Shown piece after piece: positions 45,636-54,351 of a DNA stretch of 64,000 nucleotides. The stretch's first letter is position 1, and each line of letters opens with the position of its first letter. This stretch comes from DASUGC01 sp035606665. Its GTDB lineage: Bacteria > Acidobacteriota > Vicinamibacteria > Vicinamibacterales > SCN-69-37. The stretch lies in the NCBI GenBank assembly GCA_035606665.1, contig DATNEY010000019.1, forward strand, positions 1-64,000, written 5' to 3'. The notes under the pieces are model-generated. The model worked only from the letters and a program-made list of their open reading frames with translations. It was not told the DNA's origin and searched no databases. A program made the position numbers and the translations under genes.

Positions 45636-47395
45636 TTGATCCTCGCGTCGGCCATGGATGCAGCCAGTGTCTCGACCTTGCTGGTAAACGCAGAGGACGG
45701 CGCGGCCGACAACAGACGCGCCGCGCTTCGAATCGCTTCGCCGTACCACTTGCGCCAAGCCGTCAGAATCGTGTCGTTGACGCCGCCCTTCTGTTCCTGC
45801 GCGATCCGATCCCGGCCGGCCGCGGCGACGACCCGGGCCACATCGAGCGCCGTCGACTCGGTGGTTGCCGCGAAGAGCCACGCGGTCGCGCCGACGGCGA
45901 CGCCGACGTTCCGCATCTCCTCCGGGCTCGTCTTGTCAGGCGTGTCGAAGTTCGTGTGGTAATAGCGATCGGTGAAGTGCCAGTCGAGCAGCGATGGAAT
46001 CCCGGCCTGCTGGAAGACGGTGTGATCGCTGCCGCCCTCGTACGGGTTGGTCTTCACCACCCATTTGCCCTTCGTGCTTCTGGCCGACACTCGCTCCACG
46101 ACTGCCAGGTGCGCGTCATTGATAAGGTCGCCCTTGAGCGAATCCGCCCTGACGTTGCCCCTGCCCCACTCAGTGTGCGGATCCCACGTGCGATCCCAGA
46201 CGGCGCCCGGATCCGGGTACCGTTCGATCAGGAAGCTGCCGCCCGTCTTCGTCACGTCCTCGCCCGTCATGTCGAGCGAGAACATGTACTTCACGAGCTT
46301 CGCGTCGTCCGGATGATCCTGCAGCCAGCGGCGGCTGCCGCTGATCTCGTTCAGAAAAAGAAACGTCAGGGTTCGCGCGGGCGCGGCGATCGTTTTGCGT
46401 TTGATCGCCGCCGACATCGACGCGGCCAGCTCGACGAGCGTCGCGACACCGCTGGCGTTGTCGTTCGCGCCCGGTTCCTGGATGTGCGACGCCATGACGA
46501 TGCGCTCTGCAGGAACGGCAACGCCGGGAATCTCCGCAACGAGCGTGCGTGTCGGACTGACTGTGAAGGAGCTCGTGATCGAGACGCGGACTGACACGCC
46601 CTGGGCCCCGGCCGCCGCGAGGCGCTTTCTCAGCGTCGCCGCCGCGCGAGGCGACGCCTTGAACCCGAATGCCTTGCGCGCCTCGTCATACGGCACGCTC
46701 GACCACTGAAGAATGTCCCACTGATCGCGAGGCGTTGGCTTTGCACCGGGCGCGTCCGCATTCAGGTACTGCGGCAGCGACGTCGAGATCACGCCGGCAG
46801 CGCCAGACGTCACGACCGCCCTGCGCCAGAGCGCGCCGGCGTCCGCATCGCCGAGCACGACCGCGCCCTTCAGATCCTTGCCCGCAAAGTCGGCATCGCT
46901 GGCGCCACGGCCGACGTCGATGACTGGCGCGACGATGCCGCCCGCCGGCGTCGAGAAGGAATTGATGCAGAGCGTGAGGTGGTCCTTCTCGCGCGAGAGG
47001 ACGACTTCATCTGCGGCGCCGGGACGAACGATCGCGAGTGTCGCCGCGGAGTGATCCCAGGACTGGCCGTTTCCCGGGTACTCCTCCACGCTGACCTTCA
47101 GGCCCGCCGCCGTCAGGCGTTCGCGAATGCGATCGACGGTGGCGTTGTAGCCGGGATTGCCCGCGAGCCGCCAGTACTGGCCGATGAACTTGACGTGGTC
47201 CATCGCCGCCGTCTGGTTGTAGTCCGCCCAGATCGCGTCGATGGCCGGATCGATGGTCGCGTGGAAGCCGCGACGAGGATCGTCTTGAGACACCGTGACG
47301 CCGGCCCTAAAGGGCCGGCCTGCGTCGACGTAGGCCGGGGCCTTAGCCCCGGCAACAAACGCAAAAACACACGCCGCGACCGCGGCGCGCTTCAC
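45632..47395 (-). CDS. Exported M28 metallopeptidase with PA domain
   Basis: 587 residues. A signal peptide (RAAVAACVFAFVAGAKA) is followed by a PA-type insert (about 150-230, GKDLKGAVVLGDADAGALWRRAVV) and an M28 core with zinc-site motifs MASHIQEPGANDNASGVATLVEL, LFLNEISGSRRW, YMFSLDMTGED and GGSDHTVFQQAG. Likely an aminopeptidase cutting exported peptides; the second zinc-site glutamates deviate slightly (NE-I rather than EE-x). A double REP-like palindrome (47300-47353) is part of its coding sequence and encodes residues after the signal peptide. Coupled to both neighbours by 4-bp overlaps. Confidence 0.88.
   Translation of the reverse strand: MKRAAVAACVFAFVAGAKAPAYVDAGRPFRAGVTVSQDDPRRGFHATIDPAIDAIWADYNQTAAMDHVKFIGQYWRLAGNPGYNATVDRIRERLTAAGLKVSVEEYPGNGQSWDHSAATLAIVRPGAADEVVLSREKDHLTLCINSFSTPAGGIVAPVIDVGRGASDADFAGKDLKGAVVLGDADAGALWRRAVVTSGAAGVISTSLPQYLNADAPGAKPTPRDQWDILQWSSVPYDEARKAFGFKASPRAAATLRKRLAAAGAQGVSVRVSITSSFTVSPTRTLVAEIPGVAVPAERIVMASHIQEPGANDNASGVATLVELAASMSAAIKRKTIAAPARTLTFLFLNEISGSRRWLQDHPDDAKLVKYMFSLDMTGEDVTKTGGSFLIERYPDPGAVWDRTWDPHTEWGRGNVRADSLKGDLINDAHLAVVERVSARSTKGKWVVKTNPYEGGSDHTVFQQAGIPSLLDWHFTDRYYHTNFDTPDKTSPEEMRNVGVAVGATAWLFAATTESTALDVARVVAAAGRDRIAQEQKGGVNDTILTAWRKWYGEAIRSAARLLSAAPSSAFTSKVETLAASMADARIK
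47300..47353. repeat. REP-like double palindrome inside the M28 gene
   Basis: GCCGGCCCTAAAGGGCCGGC (47300-47319) and GCCGGGGCCTTAGCCCCGGC (47334-47353), joined by a GTCGAC-containing spacer and in the same two-unit layout as 22505-22552. It is translated as part of the mature N-terminus of the peptidase. Confidence 0.75.
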
Positions 47396-49329
47396 CGCAA
47401 CGCCGTTGCCACGGCGGCCTTGCCCGAGTACTCGAGCATCTGCTGCTCCAGGTTGCAGGGATAGGTCACGCGCACGTCGGCGATCATGCCGGCCGCGTCC
47501 ATCACCGGCTCGAGGCGGGGCTGCACGAAGCCCGTGTACGACGGCAGATTGAGGCGATCGACGCGAGCGACGATCTCGTCCCGCAGCGCCGGATCGAAGT
47601 GGATGCCGTACGTCTCGAAGAGATCGCGCGCGGCTGCGTAGTCGCCCTCGGACTTGATGCGCTGCACCTCCGCCAGCAGTCTGCCGCAGCCCTCGCGGAA
47701 CGCCTGCGGATCCACCATCACGTAGTACGTCTTGCCGTCGCGCACGCGCTTCTCGATGGCGGCGGTGTTCGCCATGAGCCAGTGCACGATCATCTGGCGG
47801 TTGCGCATGTGGTCTTCCTCGATCGTCGTCCCCTCGCGCATCCGGCGCAGCTGGACCAGGGCATTGCGGGCGTAGGCTTCGTATTCTGAGACGACGACCT
47901 CCGGCTGATGGTCGGCCGGAACGAGGTCGATCTCGCCGATTCTCGGCTCCGGCATGAAATAGAGCGCCACCAGATCCGCCCGCGCCTCCTCGACAGCCGA
48001 ATACTGCTCCTTCAGCGCGAGCTGCGGCTGGCCGTCCAGGTGTTCGGCGACGCGTCCCGATCCGTGCCCCAGCACTTCATGGATGGCGGTCGTGGCATCG
48101 CTGGCGATCGCGCCCCACTTCTCCGCGCGCGCCACCTCATCCTCCGACCAGCAGAACTCCTGGCGGTACGCCGGAAGCTGCGATTTCTCGTACGCCTCGG
48201 TAATGTTGGCCAGCGACACGGACTTGCTGCCGTATACCTCGCGGATCCGCTGATCGTTCGGCAGATTGATCCCGATCGCCGTCGTCGGGCCCGCTTCGCC
48301 GGTTTCGACGACGACGTCGATCGCGCGGGCGGTGACGCCGACGACATCGGTGCGCCGCCACTTCGGATCCCAGGGCATGCGGACCTCGAACCACGCCGCG
48401 GCCTCCGCGAGTTTGTGCAGGCTCTCCGTCTTCGCGTGATTCACGTAGCAGACGAGCGATTCCCAGGCGCCCTTCACGCCGCGGGCGTCGAGGTAGTTCT
48501 CGATGAACCCGTTGATGGTGTCGATCGGCCCGTCCTTGTCCGCGACCCACGCGATGTCGTACGACGCGCGATCGGCATCCTCGCCGGTTTCATAAAAGCG
48601 AATCAGCGCTTCGAGTGCCTTGCGGGTCTTCGCGGGCGCGTGCGGCAGCGCTGTCTGAAGGTGATGGACGATGGCGGAGATCTGGCGGCCGTAGCGGCCG
48701 CCAACGCGGCAGACCTCCTCTTCCAGGCGCCCGTCACGCTTCACGAGACGGGAGTTCAAGCCGTACCGCTCCTTGAATCCCGCGACGTCGGCCATCGTCA
48801 CGCCGTCGTAGTGGTTGTTGGCGCTCGCCTGAAGAATGTCCCTGCCCGCCTCTGGCGTCTTGCTCGTCACCATCGGATCGACGGCGGGATCGAAGAACGG
48901 GCCGGAAAGGCGCGTGATGAGATCGGCCGCCGACTCGCTTCCCCGCTTCGGCAGCGTCGCGCCGTTTCGTTCGGCGATCTCGGCCGCGGCGCGCAGGTCC
49001 TCGGGCGCGCACTTCATGACGAACTTCCGCGACGTCGTCGTGCTGTGCGGGCCGGAGTTGATCCAGAAGAGCTTCGTGTACCGCCGGATCTCGGCAAGCG
49101 TCGCGGCTTCGATCCCGGCAGCGTGCGTCAGGATCTCCTCGAGCACTTCGCGCATCTCGAGCGCGTGGCGGTACCGCTGGTCGTAATAGATGTCACGGCC
49201 GGCAAGGGCGGCCTGATAGAGGTGCCACGCCAGGATTTTCTGGTCGAGGGGAAGGTCGTCGAAGCCGTCGGCGTAGTACTGCACGACGGCCGCATCATCG
49301 ACTTGCTCGAGAAGGTACTTTCGTTCCAT
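47392..49329 (-). CDS. Dipeptidyl peptidase III-like metallopeptidase (M49)
   Basis: 645 residues, no signal peptide. The zinc motif HExxxH is HEVLGH (His417, Glu418, His422), followed by GSGRV and by the third-ligand motif EEARAD at about 447-452, as in M49 enzymes (often mislabelled dihydrofolate reductase in bacteria). It removes dipeptides from oligopeptide N-termini. The ATG at 49329 overlaps the beta-CASP stop by one base (TGATG), with GGAGCTC upstream; the longer frame is a shadow. Confidence 0.9.
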   Translation of the reverse strand: MERKYLLEQVDDAAVVQYYADGFDDLPLDQKILAWHLYQAALAGRDIYYDQRYRHALEMREVLEEILTHAAGIEAATLAEIRRYTKLFWINSGPHSTTTSRKFVMKCAPEDLRAAAEIAERNGATLPKRGSESAADLITRLSGPFFDPAVDPMVTSKTPEAGRDILQASANNHYDGVTMADVAGFKERYGLNSRLVKRDGRLEEEVCRVGGRYGRQISAIVHHLQTALPHAPAKTRKALEALIRFYETGEDADRASYDIAWVADKDGPIDTINGFIENYLDARGVKGAWESLVCYVNHAKTESLHKLAEAAAWFEVRMPWDPKWRRTDVVGVTARAIDVVVETGEAGPTTAIGINLPNDQRIREVYGSKSVSLANITEAYEKSQLPAYRQEFCWSEDEVARAEKWGAIASDATTAIHEVLGHGSGRVAEHLDGQPQLALKEQYSAVEEARADLVALYFMPEPRIGEIDLVPADHQPEVVVSEYEAYARNALVQLRRMREGTTIEEDHMRNRQMIVHWLMANTAAIEKRVRDGKTYYVMVDPQAFREGCGRLLAEVQRIKSEGDYAAARDLFETYGIHFDPALRDEIVARVDRLNLPSYTGFVQPRLEPVMDAAGMIADVRVTYPCNLEQQMLEYSGKAAVATALR

Positions 49330-50732
49330 CAGAGCTCCATTTTCTCCTGATAGCCCGGCGTCCGGACGGTCCAGCCGAGCTCCTTTTCGATGCGCGCCTT
49401 GAGCGCGTCCATGGGCGCGGGCTCGCCGTGGACGAGGCACGTCACGGCCGGCGGGCGTTTGAACTCGCGCAGCCAGCGCATGATTTCGTTCGTGTCGGCG
49501 TGCGCGGACATCGAATCGACACTGGTAATGCGCGCGCGGACGGGCACTTCCTCGCCGTGGATCTTCGTGTAGTGCGCCCCCTGAAGCAGGGCGCGGCCAC
49601 GCGTGCCTTCCGCCTGGAAGCCCGCAAACATCACTGTATGTTTGGGATCCGGCAACGCATGGCGCAGGTGATGCAGCACGCGGCCGCCGGTCGCCATGCC
49701 GCTCGATGAAATGACGATGGACGGTTCGCCGGATTCCTGGACCTTGCGGGATTCGGGGATCGCGCTGATGACGCGCAGCTTTGCCGTCGCGAAGACGGAC
49801 AACGCGCGCGCGGCATTTGTCATTGACGCGGCCGCGCCCTGCTCGGCCAGCTCGGTGTCCAGCTCATCCGCGCGCTTGCGGTACGTCGCGAGCACCGCGG
49901 TCGCCATCGGGCTGTCCACGTACACGGGCAGTTCCGGAATCTGCTTTCGTTCTTCGAGTGCGCGGATCCAGTACAGGAGTTCTTCAACTCGGCCCAGCGC
50001 GAATGCGGGAATGATCACCTTGCCACGCCTCTTCACGGCGTCCCTGATGATGCCGGCAAACTCCGCGCCGTTGTCGTCGACGGGATGCACGCGGTCACCG
50101 TACGTCGACTCGACGAGGAGGACATCGGCTTCGGCGACCGGCGAGGGATCTGGAAGAACCGGCCGGCCGTACCGGCCAAGGTCGCCGCCGAAGAGAATCG
50201 TCTTGCCCGCTTCTTCAACGCGGACGCGCGCGTACGCCGAGCCAAGGAGATGTCCGGCGTTGATGAACTCGGCCGTGACACCGGGAATGACCGGTACCGG
50301 ACGCTCGTAGCCGACGGGCTGCAGCAGCGTGAGCGCCCGCGCGGCATCCTCTTCTGTGAAGAGCGGCAGCGCCGGCTGGTGGCGTGTGTAGCCCTTTCGA
50401 TTTGCCCGCTCGGCGTCTTCTTCCTGCAGCCGGCCTGCATCCTCGAGCACGATTCTCGTGAGCTCCGCGGTTGCGGGGGTACAGAAGATGCGGCCTCGAA
50501 ATCCCTGCGCCACGAGCCGCGGCAGATATCCGGAGTGATCGAGGTGCGCGTGCGTGAGGACGACCGCGTGAATGTCGGTGGCGCGGACCGGCATCGGGTG
50601 CCAGTTGCGCTCGCGCAGCTCCTTCAGTCCCTGGAACAGTCCGCAGTCGACGAGCATTCGGCGGCCGCCGACTTCGAGGAGATGTTTCGACCCAGTGACC
50701 GTGCGCGCCGCGCCGAGGAAAGTAATCGTCAC
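49329..50732 (-). CDS. Beta-CASP metallo-beta-lactamase-fold RNA nuclease
   Basis: 467 residues. MBL motifs LVDCGLFQG, the HxHxDH motif THAHLDHSGYLP, INAGHLLGSA and FGGDLGRYGRP, then the beta-CASP domain (VESTYGDR, IPAFALGRVEELL, SSSGMATGGRVLHHL, HADTNEIMRWL, CLVHGEP). Related to CPSF73-like exo/endoribonucleases of bacteria; substrate probably RNA. No signal peptide. Coupled to the PLP gene (4 bp) and the M49 gene (1 bp). Confidence 0.92.
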   Translation of the reverse strand: MTITFLGAARTVTGSKHLLEVGGRRMLVDCGLFQGLKELRERNWHPMPVRATDIHAVVLTHAHLDHSGYLPRLVAQGFRGRIFCTPATAELTRIVLEDAGRLQEEDAERANRKGYTRHQPALPLFTEEDAARALTLLQPVGYERPVPVIPGVTAEFINAGHLLGSAYARVRVEEAGKTILFGGDLGRYGRPVLPDPSPVAEADVLLVESTYGDRVHPVDDNGAEFAGIIRDAVKRRGKVIIPAFALGRVEELLYWIRALEERKQIPELPVYVDSPMATAVLATYRKRADELDTELAEQGAAASMTNAARALSVFATAKLRVISAIPESRKVQESGEPSIVISSSGMATGGRVLHHLRHALPDPKHTVMFAGFQAEGTRGRALLQGAHYTKIHGEEVPVRARITSVDSMSAHADTNEIMRWLREFKRPPAVTCLVHGEPAPMDALKARIEKELGWTVRTPGYQEKMEL

Positions 50733-51706
50733 GCGAAATACCCCACTTGTCCCCCTGTGTGCCAGAACAACACTGTCTGTCCCGACGTGAATCGTCCGGT
50801 TCGAACACCGGCGATGAGCCCTGCCATCGCTTTCGCCGTGTAGACCGGATCGAGCAGCATGCCTTCGCGGCGTGCCGCCAGCTCCATCGCCTCGGTCGAC
50901 GCGGGTGTCGGGATGCCGTACCCCTCGCCCACCTGCGTATCGTCGACTTCGATCTCCCGGCCTGCGCCGATCGTCTCCGGCCGGGCGCCAAGTCGATCGG
51001 CCATCGCGCCCAGTAATTCCCGGACAGTCGCGCTGAGCGAAGCCGACGAGTCATCGGCGCTGACGCCGGCCACTCTCGCGGCGAGCCCGAACAAGGCGCA
51101 TCCGGCAATGAGTCCGGCCTGCGTGCCCCCGGACGATGTTGAATGCACGATGACGTCGGGTCTGATGCCCGACGCCGCGACTTCGGCGATCCCACGGGCG
51201 AAGCCAAGTGCACCGGTAGCGGTCGAGGCGCCCAGCGGAACGATGAAGGGACGGAGTCCTGCCGCGCGAAGATCCGTCGCGGCCTGTTCCATCGCGGGCG
51301 CACGCTCGTCACGGCCCCCGACGTGCCGCACGTCCGCGCCGAACAGGTGATCCAGCTTCGCGTTCGCTGTTGGATTCGACGGCGCCTGGCCGTTCACGAC
51401 CAGTACGACCTTCATCCCGAGCGCCGCGCCGGCCGCGGCGGTCACGCGGCAGTGATTCGACTGCACGCCGCCGCACGTGATCAGCGAATCGGCTCCCGCT
51501 GCTCGGGCCTCGGCGACGACCGTCTGGATCTTTCTGACTTTGTTTCCGCCGCATCCGAAGGACAGCAGATCGTCGCGTTTCACGAAAAGCCGCGGAGACG
51601 ACGGCCCCAACGCTGCCGCGAGGCGGGTCATTTCGTCGATGGGCGTTGCGTGCGGCGCCAGGGACACCATCGGCATCGCCATCAAAGACGCCAGAGCGGT
51701 AGCCAT
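50729..51706 (-). CDS. PLP-dependent D-cysteine desulfhydrase / ACC deaminase family
   Basis: 325 residues, fold-type II PLP enzyme. The lysine that binds PLP is in FGCGGNKVRK, substrate contact SNHCRVTAAAGAALGM, phosphate-binding STSSGGTQAGL and C-terminal FWHTGGQVGYF match D-cysteine desulfhydrase/ACC deaminase. It probably eliminates H2S or ammonia from a D- or cyclic amino acid. The ATG at 51706 has TAGAAT 8 nt upstream (leaderless type). It heads the six-gene overlapping chain down to 40963. Confidence 0.88.
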   Translation of the reverse strand: MATALASLMAMPMVSLAPHATPIDEMTRLAAALGPSSPRLFVKRDDLLSFGCGGNKVRKIQTVVAEARAAGADSLITCGGVQSNHCRVTAAAGAALGMKVVLVVNGQAPSNPTANAKLDHLFGADVRHVGGRDERAPAMEQAATDLRAAGLRPFIVPLGASTATGALGFARGIAEVAASGIRPDVIVHSTSSGGTQAGLIAGCALFGLAARVAGVSADDSSASLSATVRELLGAMADRLGARPETIGAGREIEVDDTQVGEGYGIPTPASTEAMELAARREGMLLDPVYTAKAMAGLIAGVRTGRFTSGQTVLFWHTGGQVGYFA

Positions 51707-51710
51707 CAGA

Positions 51711-51806
51711 CAGCATTCTAGTAGTGCGTAGTGCGGCGTGCGCAGTGCGCGGTGCACGGGACCGTACCAGCACTTCGCACGCCCCACCGCGCACCGCGCA
51801 CTGGTC
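51711..51806. repeat. Inverted array of AGTGCGCGGTGC-like units
   Basis: The left half holds GTAGTGCGTAGTGCGGCGTG-like tandem units and the right half their approximate reverse complement (CACCGCGCACCGCGCACT). It fills the divergent promoter region between the PLP and MTHFR-like genes, overlapping the -10 of the first and adjoining that of the second. Confidence 0.65.
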
Positions 51807-51825
51807 CACGTCTTATACTGCCCTG

Positions 51826-52692
51826 ATGCCCATTCGAGGTACGCGAGACGTACCCCCGCTGGTCCGGGCGCTCACCGACGGCACTTCAGTGGTGTCCGCC
51901 GAGCTCCGGCCGCCACGGGCCGAGCTCGACGCTCCTGCCGGAATGGACGCGTGGATCGATACGTACCACGCGATCAGCGGCATGGTTCGCGACGGGACGT
52001 ACGTGTTTCTGACTGACAGCGCCGTCGGCGCCAAGGAAGAGAACAACCTCAGGCATCTGACCATCAACCTTGGCTCGGACGTACCGCGCGATCGCGTGGT
52101 GCCGTTCCTCACCACGAAGCACACGATGGAGTTCTGCCTCTCGTACGCCGAGCGCGCCTGGCAGCAGGGCTTCACCTCGCTCGTCGTCCTCGGCGGCGAC
52201 CGCACCATCGGACCGCCCAGGTGCGTCTCGCATGCCTGGCAGCTCCGCGAAAAGATCCGCGAGCACGTGCCCGATCTCTCGCTCGGCGGCTGGGCCAATC
52301 CGCATCAGGACGCGGTGAAGCAGGCCGGGTTTGTGGACGACGACCGGTTCTCGGCGGAGTTCTTCCTCACTCAGGTGGTCTCACACCACGATCTGGATCT
52401 GGTACGGGGCTTCACGGCTGAGCTCGATCGCCGGAGCGTCAAGTTGCCGGGGGTGTTCGGTGTCTTTTACTACCGGAGCGCAAATCCGAAGACTCTGGAG
52501 ATCCTGAAGCAGTTCCTCCCGGTGCCGGCAGCGGGACTCATCAGGGAATTCGGCGAGGGCGCGGGCCCGGACGAGATCTGCGCGCGGACGATTCGCGGAC
52601 TCAAGCAGGCGGGCGTCAGGAACTTCTACGTGTCGAACCTGCCGATCGGCAAGGCTAGACAGACGCTCGAAAGAGTACTGAAGTTGGTCTGA
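51826..52692 (+). CDS. Methylenetetrahydrofolate reductase-family protein
   Basis: 288-residue TIM-barrel related to MetF. It has an SAELRPPRAELD start, LTDSAVGAKEENNLRHL, FTSLVVLGGDRTIGPP (like the family's ALRGD motif), GGWANPHQ and FFLTQVVSHHDLDLV. Canonical MetF makes 5-methyl-THF, the methyl donor of MetH encoded earlier in this window, but several canonical active-site motifs are altered, so it may act on another substrate. TATACT (51814-51819) is 6 nt before the ATG, a clear leaderless promoter. Confidence 0.78.
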   Translation: MPIRGTRDVPPLVRALTDGTSVVSAELRPPRAELDAPAGMDAWIDTYHAISGMVRDGTYVFLTDSAVGAKEENNLRHLTINLGSDVPRDRVVPFLTTKHTMEFCLSYAERAWQQGFTSLVVLGGDRTIGPPRCVSHAWQLREKIREHVPDLSLGGWANPHQDAVKQAGFVDDDRFSAEFFLTQVVSHHDLDLVRGFTAELDRRSVKLPGVFGVFYYRSANPKTLEILKQFLPVPAAGLIREFGEGAGPDEICARTIRGLKQAGVRNFYVSNLPIGKARQTLERVLKLV

Positions 52693-52707
52693 TTCAGCTT
52701 CCGATGG

Positions 52708-53265
52708 TCAGCCGGTCTCGATTCGGCGCCAGAGATCGATAACGCCAAGCGCTACCGCCCACTGTTCGATGTAGCGACGATCGATGCCTGGATTCAGGGC
52801 AAGGACGCCCGACGCATCTCGCACCTGCCGTTCCGAATCGCCGGCACTACGGGCCCACTCAAGCTTCGAAAGGATCGCGTCTTCCGGCGTGACGACGGCG
52901 ACGGAGGAGGCAAACGCGAAATCCACGCGTTGACGGCGCGCAAACTCCTCCTGGCTGAAGGGCCGGTCCTTTCGGAAAATGACGTCCACTTTGGTCGCCG
53001 ACGCAATCTCTATCGCGTTGAATTGGGACCGCCGCTGGAGGGCGCCGCGCGCGCCGTCCGCATTCACAAAGAATCCAGCGGATTCCAGCGTCTCTAGAAA
53101 GCTGTCGAGCTGGGCAGGCGACGGATCGATGACCACGTCGGCGTCATGAGTCGCGCGCGGCCGGCCGTGGTAACTGGTCGCGATGGATCCGGTCACCATG
53201 TACGGAATCCCCGCGGTCTCAAGTAAGCCGATTACCCGGACGAGGGCGGCCTCCTCGGGCGTCAT
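52708..53265 (-). CDS. Nucleotidyltransferase-fold protein (AbiEii/MNT-like)
   Basis: 185 residues. N-terminal nucleotidyltransferase core: YMVTGSIATSYHGRPRATHDADVVID, with the GS and D-x-D metal residues, then KVDVIFRKDRPFS and PEDAILSKLEWA. Proteins of this type act as minimal nucleotidyltransferases or as AbiE-like toxins. It overlaps the small upstream gene by 4 bp, so the two form a unit that could be a toxin-antitoxin-like pair or a housekeeping pair. Confidence 0.8.
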   Translation of the reverse strand: MTPEEAALVRVIGLLETAGIPYMVTGSIATSYHGRPRATHDADVVIDPSPAQLDSFLETLESAGFFVNADGARGALQRRSQFNAIEIASATKVDVIFRKDRPFSQEEFARRQRVDFAFASSVAVVTPEDAILSKLEWARSAGDSERQVRDASGVLALNPGIDRRYIEQWAVALGVIDLWRRIETG

Positions 53266-53543
53266 GGTTCAACGAGTGGGAGATCAGGCCAGACCGCCCG
53301 GCAGGTTTCATCGCCCAGGGTGATCCGGGCCCATGCCTGCCGCAGTTCTACGTCGGTGTAGTGAGGGTGCCGCCGCCGGATGCCGGCGAACGTCAGCCGG
53401 CGCACCGTCTCGGTCAGTTGAAAAGCAGTCGAGAGCCTCGCTGCTCCACCCATCCTGGCATAGAGATCAGTCTGGATGGCCCATGCCTCCGGCGAGGTGT
53501 CTGACGGCACCAGCCGATCCGTGCGCCTCGAGTCGGCTTCCAT
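53262..53543 (-). CDS. Small helical partner of the nucleotidyltransferase
   Basis: 93 residues: LYARMGGAARLSTAFQLTETVRRLTFAGIRRRHPHYTDVELRQAWARITLGDETCRAVWP. The pattern (helix, AGIRxRHPxxTDxEL, RxxLGDE) recurs in small proteins found next to nucleotidyltransferases; function unknown. TAGCAT (53556-53551 on the minus strand) is 7 nt before the ATG, giving a leaderless start. The longer open frame upstream is a shadow of the nitroreductase gene. Confidence 0.72.
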   Translation of the reverse strand: MEADSRRTDRLVPSDTSPEAWAIQTDLYARMGGAARLSTAFQLTETVRRLTFAGIRRRHPHYTDVELRQAWARITLGDETCRAVWPDLPLVEP

Positions 53544-53592
53544 GGTGCGGATGCTACCACTGAGCTTTCTGTCGAAAGTTCTGGCTTGCGGC

Positions 53593-54195
53593 CTACGGCC
53601 TGGACCAGCTTCCTTCGTACACGAAGTCGCCAAGCGGGCGCCGCTTGCGCGGTTGGGTTTCGGCCACCTTGTGCTTGTCGATGCTGAGCACGTCGGGATC
53701 GCCGGCGTAGCCGATCGCGATTGCCACGCCCGGCTCGAACTCGGCGGGGATTCCGAACGCTTCGCGGGCGCGCACGCGATCGAAACCCTCCATCTGCCTG
53801 ATCGACAGTCCCTGCGAGGTCGCCTGAATCGTGAGCAGCGCGACGGCCTGGCCCGCGTCGTACCACGACATGGCGTTTGCGGTGCCGGTGTCCTCGAAAG
53901 ATGTTCGCACCGCCGCAAGCACGAGCACCGGCGCCGCGGCCGCCCACGTCTGGTTGGATGTCGTCAACGTGTCAAAAAGCTTGCGCCACTGCTCCGGCGC
54001 CGCGACGCGATCGAGCACGAGAAACCGCCACGGCTGTTCGTTGCGCGATGACGGCGCCCAGCGCGCGGCCTCAAAGAGCCGCATGAGCTCGGTCCGCGGT
54101 ACCGGCCGCGACGAATCGTACGCACGCGGACTCCACCGGTGCTGGATGAGCTCGTGGATATCGTGATCGGTATTGGCGACCTTCGGGTGAGACAT
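53593..54195 (-). CDS. Nitroreductase-family flavoprotein
   Basis: 200 residues: N-terminal HRWSPRAYDSSRPVP (FMN phosphate contact), LFEAARWAPSSRNEQPWRFLVL, and the C-terminal DFVYEGSW. These fit NAD(P)H-dependent FMN nitroreductases that reduce nitro groups or quinones. Cytoplasmic. Its promoter region is the inverted repeat shared with the divergent aminotransferase gene. Confidence 0.9.
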   Translation of the reverse strand: MSHPKVANTDHDIHELIQHRWSPRAYDSSRPVPRTELMRLFEAARWAPSSRNEQPWRFLVLDRVAAPEQWRKLFDTLTTSNQTWAAAAPVLVLAAVRTSFEDTGTANAMSWYDAGQAVALLTIQATSQGLSIRQMEGFDRVRAREAFGIPAEFEPGVAIAIGYAGDPDVLSIDKHKVAETQPRKRRPLGDFVYEGSWSRP

Positions 54196-54197
54196 GA

Positions 54198-54337
54198 CAG
54201 GTCAGAGGGCAAAGGGCACAGGGCAAAGGGAGGTCACAGGTGCAAGGTTAAAGGATTTCCTCTCGCACGTCCGTCCAAAACCTCTGACCTTCAACCTCAG
54301 ACCTCCCTCTGCCCTCTGACCTTTGCCCTCTGCCCTT
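54198..54337. repeat. Long inverted repeat of GGGCAAA/AGGTCAG units
   Basis: The left arm (about 54198-54250) reads GGTCAGAGGGCAAAGGGCAC and continues with GGTCACAGGTGCAAGGTTAA. The right arm (about 54280-54337) is its approximate reverse complement with the same order of subunits. Each arm is about 55 bp. It lies between divergent genes, and CTGACC at 54316-54321 serves as a plausible -35 of the aminotransferase gene. Confidence 0.75.
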
Positions 54338-54351
54338 ATATGATCACGCGA

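Noticed and set aside
54340..54351. ATG at 54340 as start of the aminotransferase
   Set aside because: It lies inside the -10 hexamer TATGAT, so an mRNA from that promoter would begin downstream of it.
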